Counted from the first letter of the stretch, positions 12,601 through 23,115 are shown. The stretch: 64,000 nt of DNA from Bolinopsis microptera (GCF_026151205.1 NC_087075.1:7768858-7832857), one strand, 5' to 3'. Made by a program: numbers and translations. The notes: generated by a model from the sequence alone, not told the origin.

Positions 12601-12757
12601 CTATGTATTCGAAATATGTGATGCTAATGTAGATGGGATAATAATCCCGGGTTCTTCCAAGAATTCAGACTTGTCAGCCTCGTCAGGTGTTATTAAATCT
12701 AATCTTAAAAAGCACTTGCTATCCCTCCAAAATCGAGATGACCCTAATACATGGTAA
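9698..12757 (+). CDS. LINE ORF2: APE-type endonuclease and reverse transcriptase
   Basis: About 1019 codons are open without a break. There is no ATG at the start; a TAG lies six codons upstream, so the native N-terminus is lost. The APE-like endonuclease covers about residues 1-215 (NNIDG, catalytic-acid motif AETNID, VYRPPS, GDFNVD, IDNILVN). The last motif, normally S-D-H or G-D-H, reads S205-H206-H207 here, so the Asp that supports the catalytic His is lost. Reverse transcriptase covers about 480-760 with LSKAFDTIEH, GVPQGSVLGPLL and F686-A-D-D689. A C-terminal Cys/His region follows (about 880-1019). The closest relative in the window is the ORF2 at 44129. The frame is intact but the endonuclease change suggests the copy is inactive. 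Confidence 0.9.
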   Translation: MFNNIDGNASNFDSFITDMSQYDEKFAVIALAETNIDEENKDLYKIDGYSSEYNSKTDGKKKGSGLGVYIDNKYQYSRIEKLCKCSDNLETLFVEITNTEVPQIAGVVYRPPSGDILDALAELDVLMKFLPSNNVALTGDFNVDLLAQGRNIAEFEQTIYSNNLIPLISIATHAKPGCNESLIDNILVNSTERVLGSGILESKISHHNPIFCFISCNTKESPNDAKLKPKYDYCESNIESFLNDIGRDIYQSNFSYDEEGFEKFVETVHEKIELNFKVDSTAGFQSKRNRLMNPWITSALIKSVFTKGFHYKRWKASCTKINPLGEETLYLKYKEYRSILNKAIKSAKKAHYGKKFELAKGNIKKTWELINELRGKSKKDIKASFLIDGRIVTERREIANGFNIYFSSIARTLNSKVQSSVPSRTVTDGNFNKTKFKQYLKGRERIVNSFFLSPCDEEEISKIIGSLENGKASDISVKVLKKSVNYLSGHISRFFNWFLDNGVFPNKLKTGSITPIYKKGDSRCLDNYRPVSTLPIFGKILEKIIYNRLYNYLSAMNVIYDRQFGFRKQHSTSHAVNYSVNKILNEIEQKNHVIGIFIDLSKAFDTIEHDKLLHKLEHYGVRGIALKTLASYLTNRSQVTSFQTEKSDKCSVEYGVPQGSVLGPLLFLIYINDIVSSSSLAEFVLFADDTNIFVIGSSAQEAFEKANHVMKQVSNYMESNKLHINAGKSCYMHFQPGLSRATQTCARTRPFNRNLTILIDGKKLEKVQCTKFLGVIIDEQLSWEPHLNHLSLKLNSSIVSIKRICKFIPKSEYLKLYNALFMSHLSYCISCWGGIPKHKLNKIFAIQKRCIRLLFGNIPNFDHKEYYLTCARSRTYNEHMASKNYCLEHTKPLFTEQKIMNLENLHMYHTFMELFKILKFDVPQSIKDLFKFCPRNEKLRLIVPLLRLDISQQNFLYTSTKIWNDLSPYVFEICDANVDGIIIPGSSKNSDLSASSGVIKSNLKKHLLSLQNRDDPNTW

Positions 12758-13147
12758 CTAATTTATATTATATCTCAAATTCTAAATCCGGTACGGCTCT
12801 GCACACATGATATCTCTCTCTGCCATGAAACATGGCTAACCTTTTAAACTATAACTTAAAACTTAAACCTAAACTAAAACTCAACTGGGCTCTCCTATGT
12901 CACCAAACTAAACCAATAAGTAATTTTAGATTGTTATATTTTTCTATATAGTTTATATAACAAGTATATTGACGTAGTGGATGGTTGAGGGGGTTTCAAG
13001 CACAGGTCACTCTCAAATCCTAAAGATAAGCAGTGGCCTTCGGCACTTGAAACCTCTTCAAACCTCCCCTGATATATTTATTATTGACATTGTTTGATTG
13101 TGCCGTAAAAATAAATATTTGTTTTATTAAATATTTGTTTTATTAAA
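12758..13147 (+). other. LINE 3' UTR
   Basis: Non-coding sequence after the ORF2 stop, ending in a tandemly duplicated AT-rich tail. Such short 3' repeats are typical of the CR1/L2/Jockey group, whose reverse transcriptase recognises the RNA 3' end. Confidence 0.55.
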
Positions 13148-13332
13148 AGCTTATTTTGTGAAAACTTATTTTGAACTGCAAAACAAAAAGTGTTTGTTGG
13201 GGATCTGAACGTAGCGAAGATAGTGTAAATTGTAAACGTGCTTTACCACGGGAAACAGCAAGACACGAACTTCATGTCATGAAGTTAGCAACATGTGACA
13301 CAGTCTGTTAAACCAAATAATTTTCATCATAA

Positions 13333-13600
13333 TCATTGATTGTTTAATTGCTTGATAATTTTAATTTTAGAGCTAATTTCACCTGCTTCCATTTCCCAAG
13401 CTCGCTTAATTACGGGTTTAGTTTTAGTAACACGTACGCGTAGTTTCAACGATGGAATGTTGTAGCGAGATACACAGATTCTTTTAATTATCCAATTAGC
13501 TGGTAAATATCGTAATTCTCCCAAATTATACCCAATTTCAAGCAGATTCCTCCAATTTAAAGTAGATTCTTTCGTAGGTTTTACGATTATTTTCTCAAAT
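13333..13600 (-). repeat. Dispersed repeat copy 2, open coding-like segment
   Basis: Minus-strand partner of the segment at 4838-4975. A frame of about 85 codons is open between stops (core NWIIKRICVSRYN, KLRVRVTKTKPVIKRAW) and has no internal ATG. It may be an exon or part of a transposon protein. The product is Lys/Arg-rich and matches no family I know. Confidence 0.5.
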
Positions 13601-15100
13601 TACACGGCACCAGTGCAGGAAAAAGTAAATTAGATCGCATGTGTACGTGATCGTGATAAAAAGAGAACGCTACTTTTGGAACCAGCACTGAAGGGGCAGA
13701 TGTATGTGGGCAAATTCATAATATATATTTCTTTAATTTTATCATCCTATTTCACTTTCAGTGGAACTTATCTAATCTTTGTTAAGGTACTCATGATGTG
13801 TTAAAATATTATAAATATTTATTAAAAGATTTTAAACTCTCGGTTGTCTGATTGCAGGAAATAATAATGTATAATATTATAATATCAGGGGTCGAAAAGT
13901 TCCGTAGAACAAGGGGGCCGTTTAAAATGGGCCTTAAATTTTATTAATCATCAGTTTTCGGTGTAATTTAGTGTCTCATTTGTTTACGTTATCAAATTGG
14001 ATCTGAATATTACTGTTAAGCATTCAAATAATAGTTTATTTCCCACGACAACTCTAGTTCTCATGTCTGTAAGTCGTCTAGATCTCGTAAGGCCGAGCAT
14101 GAGTTTTTAACAGTGTTTAGTAGGGAGCACTGTGTTCTGTTGGGAGCCGTGATGTTCCCTTACTCCTTACTAAACACTACAATAGATTAGCTCGTCTAGA
14201 AAGGAATAGATTTAATTTTATATTTACAATTAGTCACGAATTTGAGCAGACAAGAAATTCCCGCTGATTATCAATTTCACCATTCTGGATCAAATCTTGT
14301 CTACAACTAGATATACAGAGAAATTTAGTAATTTAATGAGAAATTTAATAAACTATTTAATAATTTAATGAACTATTATAGCATTATAATTGGAATATAG
14401 ACGTATAATTTGTACATTTACCGTAAGAAATCATAAAGTACGGGAGGGATCAACATATTATTACAGCTATTATTAGTGGGCTCTCTGTTGTTATTAATGG
14501 GCTGTGTTGTGCAGGTTAATTGACTTAAAACGAATTTGTTTGTCAGTTTTTATCTCTTTCTTATCAAATCGTATCAAAGACGTGAATCTGAGTGAGAACT
14601 GGACACTTTTAGATCATGGCTTATAGCTATAGACCTGATGTGAGTCCTGACTTGAAGGTCAGATTTCCATGAATTGAAGGTCAGATTTTCGTGACTTATG
14701 TCTGAGATCTCAATACTCAAGTTGGCCAAATTGATTCCTTAAGTACATCAGCTCATAGGTCCGGATAAAGTACAGAAAATAGTAGTGAGTCATCATTCTA
14801 ATTACATACCAAGAGCCTCCAACGTTAGTTCTCGCATGAAGAAGTTGCATGAAATGTAACATATTATCTCACATAATATATGCAAAAAGAAGAGTGTTCT
14901 ACATGTACCAGATTTAACACCTTTTTCCCATGTAAACTACGGGAATCTCTCCTCTGAAGTGCACCTGAACATGACATGAATACCATACACTCCGGCATAT
15001 TGTGGCTGCAGTTTGTGTGGCAGCAGTTGGATAATGATCGCAAATTTGGAGAACATGCCATGAATACCAGACACTCTGGCATACTGTGGGTAACATTTCC
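13601..15100. other. Non-coding, small repeats
   Basis: An inverted pair around GTGTTTAGTA lies at about 14118-14185, and a segment similar to its left part (TAGTAGGGAGCA) lies again at about 18995. No exon was found. Confidence 0.35.
15000..15090. repeat. Dispersed repeat (pair at 17185-17290)
   Basis: CTGCAGTTTGTGTGGCA, followed by GCAGCAGTTGGATAATGA, occurs here and again at 17185-17240, where about 15 bases are inserted. Within this copy, ATGAATACCA-CACTC(C/T)GGCATA is itself duplicated (about 14976-15000 and 15058-15085). Confidence 0.65.
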
Positions 15101-15107
15101 ACTTTTT

Positions 15108-15420
15108 GCACGGGGGTGAGAAAGTAGCGAGTAGTAAGTTTTTAATAGCTCGTGAGAAAGTGGTGGCTAGCTCGTGTCACTTGAATTGCAACTATAATCC
15201 CGCGTGGGGATGGGGAGGTTAACTTCCAGAGACCAGGTTTTAGTGCTTCCGAACATGAACCCGCAATTATAACGTGTTGTAAATATTTAAATTTCAAAAG
15301 GGGGTGAGAAAGTAAATAATTTATTAATAAAAGTTAGTTACCCACGTTACTCGTGTTATTGGTGTGACCCGTGTGTAACTACAGTCCCTCGTGAGGATGG
15401 GGAGGTTAACCTCACGGCTA
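15108..15420. repeat. Diverged tandem duplication of about 190 bp
   Basis: Two consecutive blocks each begin GGGGGTGAGAAAGTA (about 15112 and 15299) and end with GATGGGGAGGTTAAC (about 15206 and 15395). The middles have drifted considerably, so the duplication is old. Confidence 0.6.
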
Positions 15421-15744
15421 GGGCTGCGTGTCAGAATAACATTCAATTTATCATCTTCTTAAACAGGCTGTGTGTTACATATTCTCATGTTCTCAACAGC
15501 TGGATTTACAGTTCTAAAGAAAATGAACATTTTGTGGAATGCTAGAAAATAACACTGCCAATAAAGTGGAACGGCGAAGGAGACGTTAGAGCGGGTTTAT
15601 TGAGTAATAGTATTAACTGACAACTGTTCTCCGAGTAAGACATCATAAGAAGTAATATTCTAGTAATTTTGAATTTTCAAGTAATTTTTGCGTCTCTTGG
15701 CACTTGAGAGCATGAAGTGAGTCCTGAACCTTACTTCACATAAA

Positions 15745-15851
15745 GTAGTGTACACACACACATTCACAGTGTACACACCACACACTCACACACTCGCACA
15801 GTGTACACACTCACACCACACACTCACACTCGCACAGTGTACACACTCACA

Positions 15852-15901
<50 letters not shown>
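15745..15901. repeat. CA-rich satellite and (AC)n microsatellite
   Basis: Repeated ACACTCACACTCGCACAGTG blocks run into a pure (AC) tract of about 50 bases ending at 15900. Confidence 0.95.
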
Positions 15902-15904
<3 letters not shown>

Positions 15905-17180
15905 ATAGTACGAGATGTTAAAATAACACGGTACGAGATACCGTGAGTAGGTAATCTTATTTGCGCCGTTAAGAAACGGAATGAATTGTTATTCATTATC
16001 GATCTCATGTATGTGTGACTGTATATTATTATTATAAAATGTAGGAATACTGTGATTATCTTAACTTTATAAAGTTATAAGTTGAATATTGTTTGTAGTC
16101 ATTAAAAACAGCACATATTGGTTATTATACTGGTTATATTGGCTATTTTATTGGTTTTTGCAACAGTCTAATAATAAAATGGGAGTTTTGCTCGCCCCTC
16201 CCAAAATGATAATATTGAATTACCGGAGTAATTATGTTAGTGTCATGTTACAGATAACAGGGTGTCGTGTTACACAACTCTTCATAGGGCCTCTATTTTT
16301 GTAGAAACTCGCAAAATGATAAACTAAATAATACGAATTTTTTACTGAGGATTAGATATTTACTGGGGCGTGACGTGAATTGTTGGTCTTCTACGAGAAA
16401 CTAATTTATTGTTGTTTTTTTTTGATAAGTTTTTTATTTCAATAATTTATGCAAAATATTCAGAAATGCACCAAACTATGATATTATATATTATAGGGCC
16501 TATTATATAATATAATATTATATAGGGTCATTTATCCGATGTAGTCATAAAGACGGAGTAGTGCAGTGATGTAAATGTTCAATATAAAGACATTTTATTT
16601 ACAACTGAATTATGGTCTGTAGTCATATCATTCTATATAATAATATCATTACACTATGTTACTTTATCAAATAATACATGATAAAAAGAGAAATGTTAAG
16701 TCGTTCGCGTTTGGCGTACATCGTCCACAATAAACTATAACATAATTAATGCCAATAAACATTATTTAATTGCATTTTAAACTTTGCAGACCAATTATAG
16801 TTCACAACAATAGCGAGGACTTAACCACCACCAGCTTCATAACCACGCACTGTTGTAGTACAAGGGTGGGAGTGCTATTAACAGAGTGCAATTAGTCTGG
16901 AAAACCCCTATAAAACTCCAACTATTATCTGATCACGTGACAATTATCTCCACCGAATGTCATACTCGTAAAACGTGACCGCCATGACCTCGAACAAGCT
17001 CAAACTCAAGGTTATACTCTTATATACACTACCATTGTAACCGTAGGAGAACCATACCGGATACCATGGTAACCGTACAGGATAAAGTTTAGTCTTGATA
17101 CTTCCTTTGATAAGTTGATAATAGTGTACATAAATCTAACTTAGGGGACAGAACATGTTCTACTTTAGTTGTTGTGGCTT
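15902..17180. other. Non-coding AT-rich stretch
   Basis: It includes self-complementary ATTATATAATATAAT runs (about 16485-16525) and a TCACGTGA site near 16934. The 71-codon frame at 16089 has no supporting signal. Confidence 0.35.
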
Positions 17181-17184
17181 AGAA

Positions 17185-17290
17185 CTGCAGTTTGTGTGGC
17201 ACCAGTTTGTTTAGCAGCAGTTGGATAATGAATTGGAATTTCATAAGTTCATAATGATCGTAACTTTGGAGAGGATGCAGCTTTCGGTCA
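17185..17290. repeat. Dispersed repeat, copy 2 of 15000-15090
   Basis: Same words as the 15000 copy (CTGCAGTTTGTGTGGCA and GCAGCAGTTGGATAATGA), extended by inserted bases. Confidence 0.65.
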
Positions 17291-17619
17291 TCCTGCCATG
17301 CACTCTAACTTATTTAGTATTTACATGCATGGTTTGTCAAACACCATAGAAGGGCACACTTTGCCCAAAATACGAAATTTTTTCAAAGTTTTTCTGGAAA
17401 CTACTTCTGTTCATGTTTTATGCTACCCTAATCATTATGAGCTGAAAATATTTTTCGGTCCTCTAAAGTCCGTACCTACATTCGGAAGGCCGTGGATGTG
17501 ATTGGTTCCATATACTTATAACTTTATAAAGAACGTGATATTTGGCTTTCGGATTTAAAGCTTTAAAGGAGAATGCGCAAATTTGGTCCTCAGATTTAAA
17601 GAAAAAAAAACACAATTTG

Positions 17620-17702
17620 CATTGAAAAAATCGCGATTTGTCGCAGCAAACGTTAAAAATCGCGATTTGTTGCGGAGAATGGGAAAAATCGCGATTTTCT
17701 TT
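17620..17702. promoter_or_regulatory. Three phased AATCGCGATT palindromes
   Basis: TCGCGATT-centred palindromes occur at about 17630, 17668 and 17691, with AAAATCGCGATTT as the best copies. CpG-rich palindromes stand out in this AT-rich DNA. No protein or gene can be tied to them. Confidence 0.3.
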
Positions 17703-17799
17703 TGGCCTTGCCCCCGCTCTCTTCACAATCTTCATACAGTTGTTTGGCAACGACGTACTTGGATAATTACTGTGGTGAAGTTTGTTTGTATTTTAGTTT

Positions 17800-20670
17800 A
17801 GATGGAGCGTACTTTGGTAAAATAAGCGCAGTTTTGTTGAGCAGCTGTGTATGGTTTGTTTGCAGTGTAGTTTAGTTCGAGGCCTTTAGTGCAGATGTAC
17901 TCTGGGGTGAAGTACAACATATATAAGGAAAATTACGCATTGTATTATATTATTAATAATAAAATAAAATAAAACCAATAAAAAAAGGTCTGCTAAATTA
18001 ACACTGATTGTTAATTAGTTAATTGTCATTCACATGTTTTTCGCCAACTATTAAAACATTCCATTGCTTATATTCTATGACTTAACTAACTTTTCCCCTT
18101 AGATGCAAGCTCAATATACAACCTATTAAAATAGTAATTCCTAATCCTAAGAACTTAACGATTTAAAAAGCGTCAACTTAAACATATTGCTAAACTACTT
18201 CTATTCGAGTTCGACTCATAAAAATTGTATCACTGGACTAATTGTCATCTTACAGCTATAATATAGCAATTATAATTATGTACAACTGTACAACTTGCTG
18301 GTGTAGACTGTAAGGGTGTGTTCGATATTATCTGTTCTGTTTTTACCAGTTACCAAAGCACAACTCCTGTTTCATATAATTATTTTTAGCTGCTTTATTT
18401 GTGGTTGTCAGAAAACATGACAATTTAAGTTTTTTTCTGCCTCAATTTAACTATTTAAGAGTATAATCTGTTATTATTAATGATACCATCTGACTTAGCC
18501 TGAAATCATATGTCATTATTTAATATTTACCGATAAAGTGCTGTATACAATTTGACTTTATTCATTGATTAATCGGTTACAGGTTACTACCCACCCTTTT
18601 ATTGGAAACCTCTGAAACTTTAAAACTCGACACTACCAATACTTGGCTTACATACTAAACCTTGTAGTATAACTCTGTCTTTAGTTTGTAAGATTTGTCA
18701 GTTTTACTAATGTTTGTTGCACGGCTTGAGGCTTCTTCTGTAAGCTAGTTTAATTTACAACGTAAGATTTTGTGAGTTTTACAAAACGTTATGTCTGTAT
18801 AACTGTAAGCCTAGTCGACTGGTTATTTTCCCTTAATACACTTTTCCTAAAGTTTGTTTTCTGCTAGTCGAATTAGTTTTGTTTAACAGCCTAATGTTTT
18901 TTTCGCAACTTCTGGGTTCTGGGGTAACCTAAGTCGACCAGTTCTTTTTCCTGTTGTTTTTCTAGATCTATGAAGGCCAAGCGTGAGTTTTAGTGTTCAG
19001 TAGGGAGCATCACATCTCTCAACAGATAAAGTGAAGTAACAGCAATAGTAAAATAAATAAAACTCACTTGCACCAGTTGGCCTAAGATTATAATCTACTA
19101 AGTGGCTAACCCGTTATTTATAGACCTTAAACATTAGTAGTAGAGCCGGACCCCAAATTGCTAACTTGTTAGTATTTTTTTGCCTGTTTCATCGTTGAGA
19201 GCGTTCACTGACATACAAGCTCTCTAAGTATAAAGTGAATGTATTACGGACACTGCATTTGATGCGTGAATTAAGAGTTTACCAAACACGACCAGTTATC
19301 GAGCCTTAAGTGTTTGTTTACCAAGATTTGATCATATGCTCGTACTGAAGATATACAGTTTAAAGCTAAATAAGTCTAATATTATGCCGGAAGTAAATTG
19401 AAACGTTCGATTTATAATTTAAAATGCTTGACATCGGAGGAAGCCTGCTCCCTATCGAATTACACTCTAGAAAAGACGGGAAAACTCTGATTTTAATCTT
19501 GATGTACCGATCTAAATGACTCGGACCTAAAATTTCAACGTCTAATTTTGCATAAGTAATCTGGAAATCTACTATTTATACCGATATATATGAAACTTCG
19601 ACTAAAATTTTAAATTTCAGGGAAGTTCCGATATTCTTTACACAAGTTAAACGATCATTCCGATCTAATAGAAAAGGAGCCAAAAATTACAACGCTTAAT
19701 CTAATCATAAATGATTGTAAACAACTGTATTAACAGGAACGTATACAGATGTCAAAAGACAAACATAAACTTTTCAAGGTAAATTGTAAGTTATAAAACA
19801 AAAAATTAGTAATGTAATAACAGTTTAATGTACCCTGTTGGTTATTGGGTAAGGGTTCGTTAAATTGGTCGTTATACTGTGGTAGTCCGCCTGAAGCTGA
19901 AGATTAGTTTGTTTAGGACTTGAGTTTTCAAAAAGAGACTTTTTACCCTTGGTAAAATCTTGTAATTTGATTCTAACCCCACCCGTTAAAAACATGGCAC
20001 CTTAAACTAAACCTAAAAATGACCCTTTTATTACTAATCCATGACATAATTAGTTGGAACCGAATCCCTGAAACCCAGTTGTACGAGGGGTTGAAGTCGA
20101 GAGTTAAAATTACATTCCCAAGGGAAACATATTGTGCTGGTATAAAGAGGCTTTCATTCCTTTGCATTCTTAGGATTCTTTAGGTTTTGCATGCAAAAAT
20201 TTCCGGGTATAAAGATCCTTGCCCCATTTTCATACCATAGTACATAATTTAAATCGAGTAGAAATAGCTCATACCAAAGAAAATGTTTGCGCTAACATAT
20301 TTTAAAACTATGATGTATCAAAGGCTAATTATTATAATAGGTAACATGTCAACACCCTGCTAACAACTAACAGATAGCAAGCACGCTTCAAACGAGCTAA
20401 CATTTTATTAAAAATACCGTACAACCTTGCTAAGGTATAAAATCTCAAAAAGATTGCTTATACCAACATAGCACAAATAAAAATTCAATTAATTTAAATC
20501 ATATACCGCACCAAAACACAAACGAACTACATTCCCGATAAGAAATTAAAGAGAATGACATATTTCCAAGAATGAGATACATGGAGATAGAGGAGGAAGG
20601 GGGGAAGGAAGCACTATAAAGAATTGTATAATACAAGTGTACATTATCAATACGAATCCCAGGAGAATTG
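17800..20670. other. Long stretch without a supported gene
   Basis: AT-rich sequence with scattered stops in all frames. A possible 14-base minus-strand micro-exon near 19067-19080 (TTAG|GC...CAA|GTGAGT) would continue the phase of the exon at 20678-20746, but I do not consider it proven. Confidence 0.35.
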
Positions 20671-20677
20671 AACATAC

Positions 20678-20746
20678 CAACTGCTGCTGCTCCAGCAGTT
20701 ATGTGCAACTCCATCTTTGCGTATCCTTCCTCTTCTAACGAGTGCT
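20678..20746 (-). CDS. Exon of minus-strand gene (third of three seen)
   Basis: Acceptor AACCAATCAG|AG and donor GTTG|GTATGT bound 69 bases that read in the phase left by the exon at 21140-21282. The encoded segment (EHSLEEEGYAKMELHITAG) is acidic, then turns into a beta-like stretch ending AAAV. The next exon, further left, was not found. Product unknown; the step from a Ser-rich linker into KMELHITAG could be the start of a folded domain such as C2, which is a guess. Confidence 0.55.
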
Positions 20747-20770
20747 CTGATTGGTTAATAGGTTAATTGG

Positions 20771-20810
20771 TTAATGAAATGGTTAATTAATTAATTAACC
20801 ATTTCATTAA
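20771..20810. repeat. 40-bp perfect palindrome
   Basis: A strictly self-complementary run whose left arm is TTAATGAAATGGTTAATTAA. It lies in about 100 bases of TTAATTAA/GGTTAA repeats immediately upstream (minus sense) of the exon at 20678-20746, inside the intron. Confidence 0.85.
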
Positions 20811-21019
20811 TTAATTAATGAAATGGTTAACTAATTGGTTAATTCTTGGTTAGGTTAAATCATGATCCGACCAATTCAAATGTCACCTGAATGGTTTATT
20901 GAATTGGATGAAGCAAACAATCAATAATTACGCAGTAACCTAGCTATAGGGAACACTTAGGATTGATTTTAACTCATCTAAAACACTCTAATAGGGTTTT
21001 ATTCACGGTTAGAAATAAA

Positions 21020-21098
21020 CCTTAACCTGGTAACCTTGTTGCCTTGGTAACCTGGTTAAACCTTGTTCCCTACACAAGATCAATTCTAACTGCATATT
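21020..21098 (+). repeat. Dispersed repeat, copy 2 (pair at 7211)
   Basis: Second copy of the CCTTAACCTGG repeat; here it lies in the intron between the exons at 20678 and 21140. Confidence 0.8.
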
Positions 21099-21139
21099 AT
21101 CCACGAGGCATTTTCTCAAGACATGCTTGTTTAACTCAC

Positions 21140-21282
21140 CTAGAGGCATCTCAACCCTGCCGCCACTATCAGAGTGTTCACCACTGGATATAGCAGATGC
21201 AGAGGTATCACCATGGTAATTACTAGATATCCCAGAGTGCATGCTCTGAACACGTCCCCGGGATTCAGACGTCATGGAGGAT
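21140..21282 (-). CDS. Exon of minus-strand gene, Ser/Gly-rich
   Basis: Acceptor CCCCTCTCAG|AT and donor CTAG|GTGAGT enclose 143 bases. The phase fits both neighbours: it takes one base from the exon at 21853-21916 and hands one base to 20678-20746. The product is a low-complexity linker rich in Ser, Gly and Ala with RGRVQSMHSG and GEHSDSGGRVEM, typical of a disordered, phosphorylatable region of a cytoplasmic scaffold. No family is recognised. Three phase-matched exons in a row make the gene itself credible. Confidence 0.65.
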
Positions 21283-21762
21283 CTGAGAGGGGTCAATTAG
21301 TTAATTAATTAATTAATTAGTACATCTGTCCATTACCTATTTAAATTAGTTCGTGTTATTGATGTATATTTTGTTTATGTAAATCAAGTATCGCACGAAT
21401 GTTTCAAACCGAGCTAGTGTTACAATCAATTACTAGTGCTTGACCTCATGTAAAATGGTAACTACAATCTAGAACCCTCCTCACGGCCACAACTCACAAT
21501 ACGTAATAAGTACTCAGTACACATTACACATTACATTCAACATCATCATCGTATTATCACGGCTCATGTTATGCGGAAATTATTAAACCTTCTAATGTGT
21601 TTCAAGTACAAATTATATATTATGTAGGTATGTGGGGGGAGGGTACGACGTACGTGATGCTTTTCTCGATAATGTGATAACGAACTAAGCTAGTTCTACA
21701 AGAGTAGATCCCGTTTCTCCACTAATATGATCAGTGTAAGATGACAGACAATAATTCGACAC

Positions 21763-21806
21763 CCCCCCCCACTCCACCCCCCCCCCCCGCCCCCCCCCCC
21801 CCCCCC
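21763..21806. repeat. Poly-C tract
   Basis: Interrupted run of about 40 C residues. Its length in the assembly is probably unreliable. Confidence 0.9.
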
Positions 21807-21852
21807 TACGAATTATTAAATTAGTTCTGTGATAATATAGGGGTGAACAAAC

Positions 21853-21916
21853 CTGTGGTCGCTGGCGCTGCCACCAGACGTTTCAGGGTCGTAATACTTA
21901 CTGGATCTCACACTGC
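21853..21916 (-). CDS. Exon of minus-strand gene (first of three seen)
   Basis: Acceptor GGTTGCAG|GC and donor CCACAG|GTTTGT bound 64 bases encoding SVRSSKYYDPETSGGSASDH and the start of an Arg codon completed by the next exon. It starts two bases into a codon, so a further upstream exon must end in phase 1; none was found before 22450. Confidence 0.6.
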
Positions 21917-22449
21917 CTGCAACCTGGATAATAGATATAAGTTAGATTTTAGGAATCAGGATTAACATTATAGTAGTAATAACCTGTATTATATTATATA
22001 CCCTATTAGTACCCTAGAGACTTAGACATGTCCGGTATAGAGAGGTTATAATATTAAATGAACGATAACTTAGACAAGCTCTGAGTCCAGATGGTGATTA
22101 AATTCTGAAGAAAACCTGGGAATCATGATCTTACATCATAAAATATCACAAGACACGGCTTTATCTTGGGAAATGTCCAAAAAGGTTGATAATCAGATAA
22201 CGCCCTAGTTTAGCGCGGACGACAGTTTAATATATTATTATATTAATATAGACTGGGTAGTGGGTAGTGTGGTGCGTGTTGAGCGAGACAAAATACCAAA
22301 CAATAAGAATTAGCATTGTCTATTCCAGCTGACAATTAACAAAACAGTAAAACCAACAGATTTAACATAGACACTCTCTAACAGGTACAATGGCAACGAT
22401 GACAACGTAACACCGCTCATATTCCAAAAAACCACCAACACCCCACAAA

Positions 22450-22665
22450 ATGTCGTCATCAACACCCCGTGACGTCATCAAACTACATGACGTCATCACA
22501 CTACGTGACGTCATCACAATACTATTACTAGTAAACAGTGTTACCACCCACGGTCCAGATGTTACTAGTAGCGATGTTAACATGAGGCAGGGGGCTCATG
22601 GAGAGACGTACTTTTTACACAGATATACAAATATAGACTACCTGGGTAAAGAAGAGAACGAACAG
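22450..22665 (+). CDS. First exon seen of Cys-rich membrane protein gene
   Basis: A frame from ATG 22450 runs 72 codons to donor GAACAG|GTAATT (phase 0). The N-terminal part contains a 6-residue repeat (RDVIKL, HDVITL, RDVITI) encoded by three 18-base units, then a hydrophobic stretch ITILLLVNSV that could be a weak signal peptide. The rest (GETYFLHRYTNIDYLGKEEN) looks like an ectodomain. The real start could instead be an acceptor near 22545 (AAACAG|T). It is the probable 5' end of the gene whose later exons lie at 23018, 24913, 28574, 32184 and 32595. Confidence 0.45.
22470..22513. promoter_or_regulatory. Three CRE palindromes at 18-bp spacing
   Basis: TGACGTCA occurs exactly at 22470-22477, 22488-22495 and 22506-22513, with a degenerate fourth (TGTCGTCA) at 22451-22458. 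CREB/ATF dimers bind this 8-mer. The sites sit between the minus-strand exons ending at 21916 and the plus-strand gene, a position suited to a shared promoter. They may instead be an in-frame coding repeat, since 18 bases equal six codons and the plus frame is open. Confidence 0.5.
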
Positions 22666-23017
22666 GTAATTATATGTAGTTTTACTCGATTAGCAGGGAG
22701 TAGTTGATTGTGCACTTAACTATAGAGCTATAGTTTGATAATTGGGTTATTAATGTTAGAGTCAATAGGGTATTAACGTATTAGTCAGTTAGCCTAAGAA
22801 ACCGAGCACTTTTTTTCAGTTCTATACTGTTTATTTTGTTTAATTTCCAAAAACAAACTTTAACGAGATTTTGTCATAGAATTTTATTTTTCTCCCGCAA
22901 TATTTTGCTGTACTATGAACTAAAGTTTGATAACAATATTGCAGATAAAGCAATGTATATTGAGACTAAAGTTCAATAACAATATTCTAGATAAAGCAGT
23001 GTATATTGCGACTAAAG

Positions 23018-23110
23018 TACACCCCAGTGAGCTGCCAGCTCTACATGCAGCAACTAATGATGAAGTTCCTGCCCTACACATACCGTCCTAACAAGTTCCA
23101 TTTCCAAGAG
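23018..23110 (+). CDS. Exon of Cys-rich membrane protein gene
   Basis: The frame reads SCQLYMQQLMMKFLPYTYRP and continues NKFHFQE. Two acceptors are possible in the same phase: ACTAAAG|TAC (exon from 23018) or GAGCTGCCAG|CTC (exon from 23039). The donor is uncertain. GAG|GTTCGT at 23111 is weak but keeps phase 0, which fits the next exon. If translation continues past it, the frame enters the first unit of the minisatellite (LGTNPNLRRVLLSK) and hits a stop in the second. The gene is on the same strand as the exon at 22450 and its phases agree. Confidence 0.5.
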
Positions 23111-23115
23111 GTTCG

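Larger units (their letters stand above)
9683..13147 (+). mobile_element. 5'-truncated LINE, CR1/L2/Jockey-like group
   Basis: This copy keeps only the endonuclease-reverse transcriptase frame (9698-12757) and a 3' UTR. The ORF1 and PHD finger present in the related full-length element at 42-48 kb are missing, and the sequence starts at the first endonuclease motif. The 3' end is placed at two copies of ATATTTGTTTTATTAA (about 13113-13147), analogous to the duplicated 3' tail of the 42-48 kb element. 5' truncation is the usual result of incomplete target-primed reverse transcription. No target duplication could be identified. Confidence 0.7.

Noticed and set aside
14864-15111. Minus-strand 72- and 65-codon frames with repeated MPECLVFM/MPECMVFM
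   Set aside because: They arise from a short duplicated DNA segment that belongs to a dispersed repeat.
18195-18225. Possible tRNA T-arm (GAGTTCGACTC)
   Set aside because: No acceptor stem, D-arm or anticodon arm could be fitted around it.
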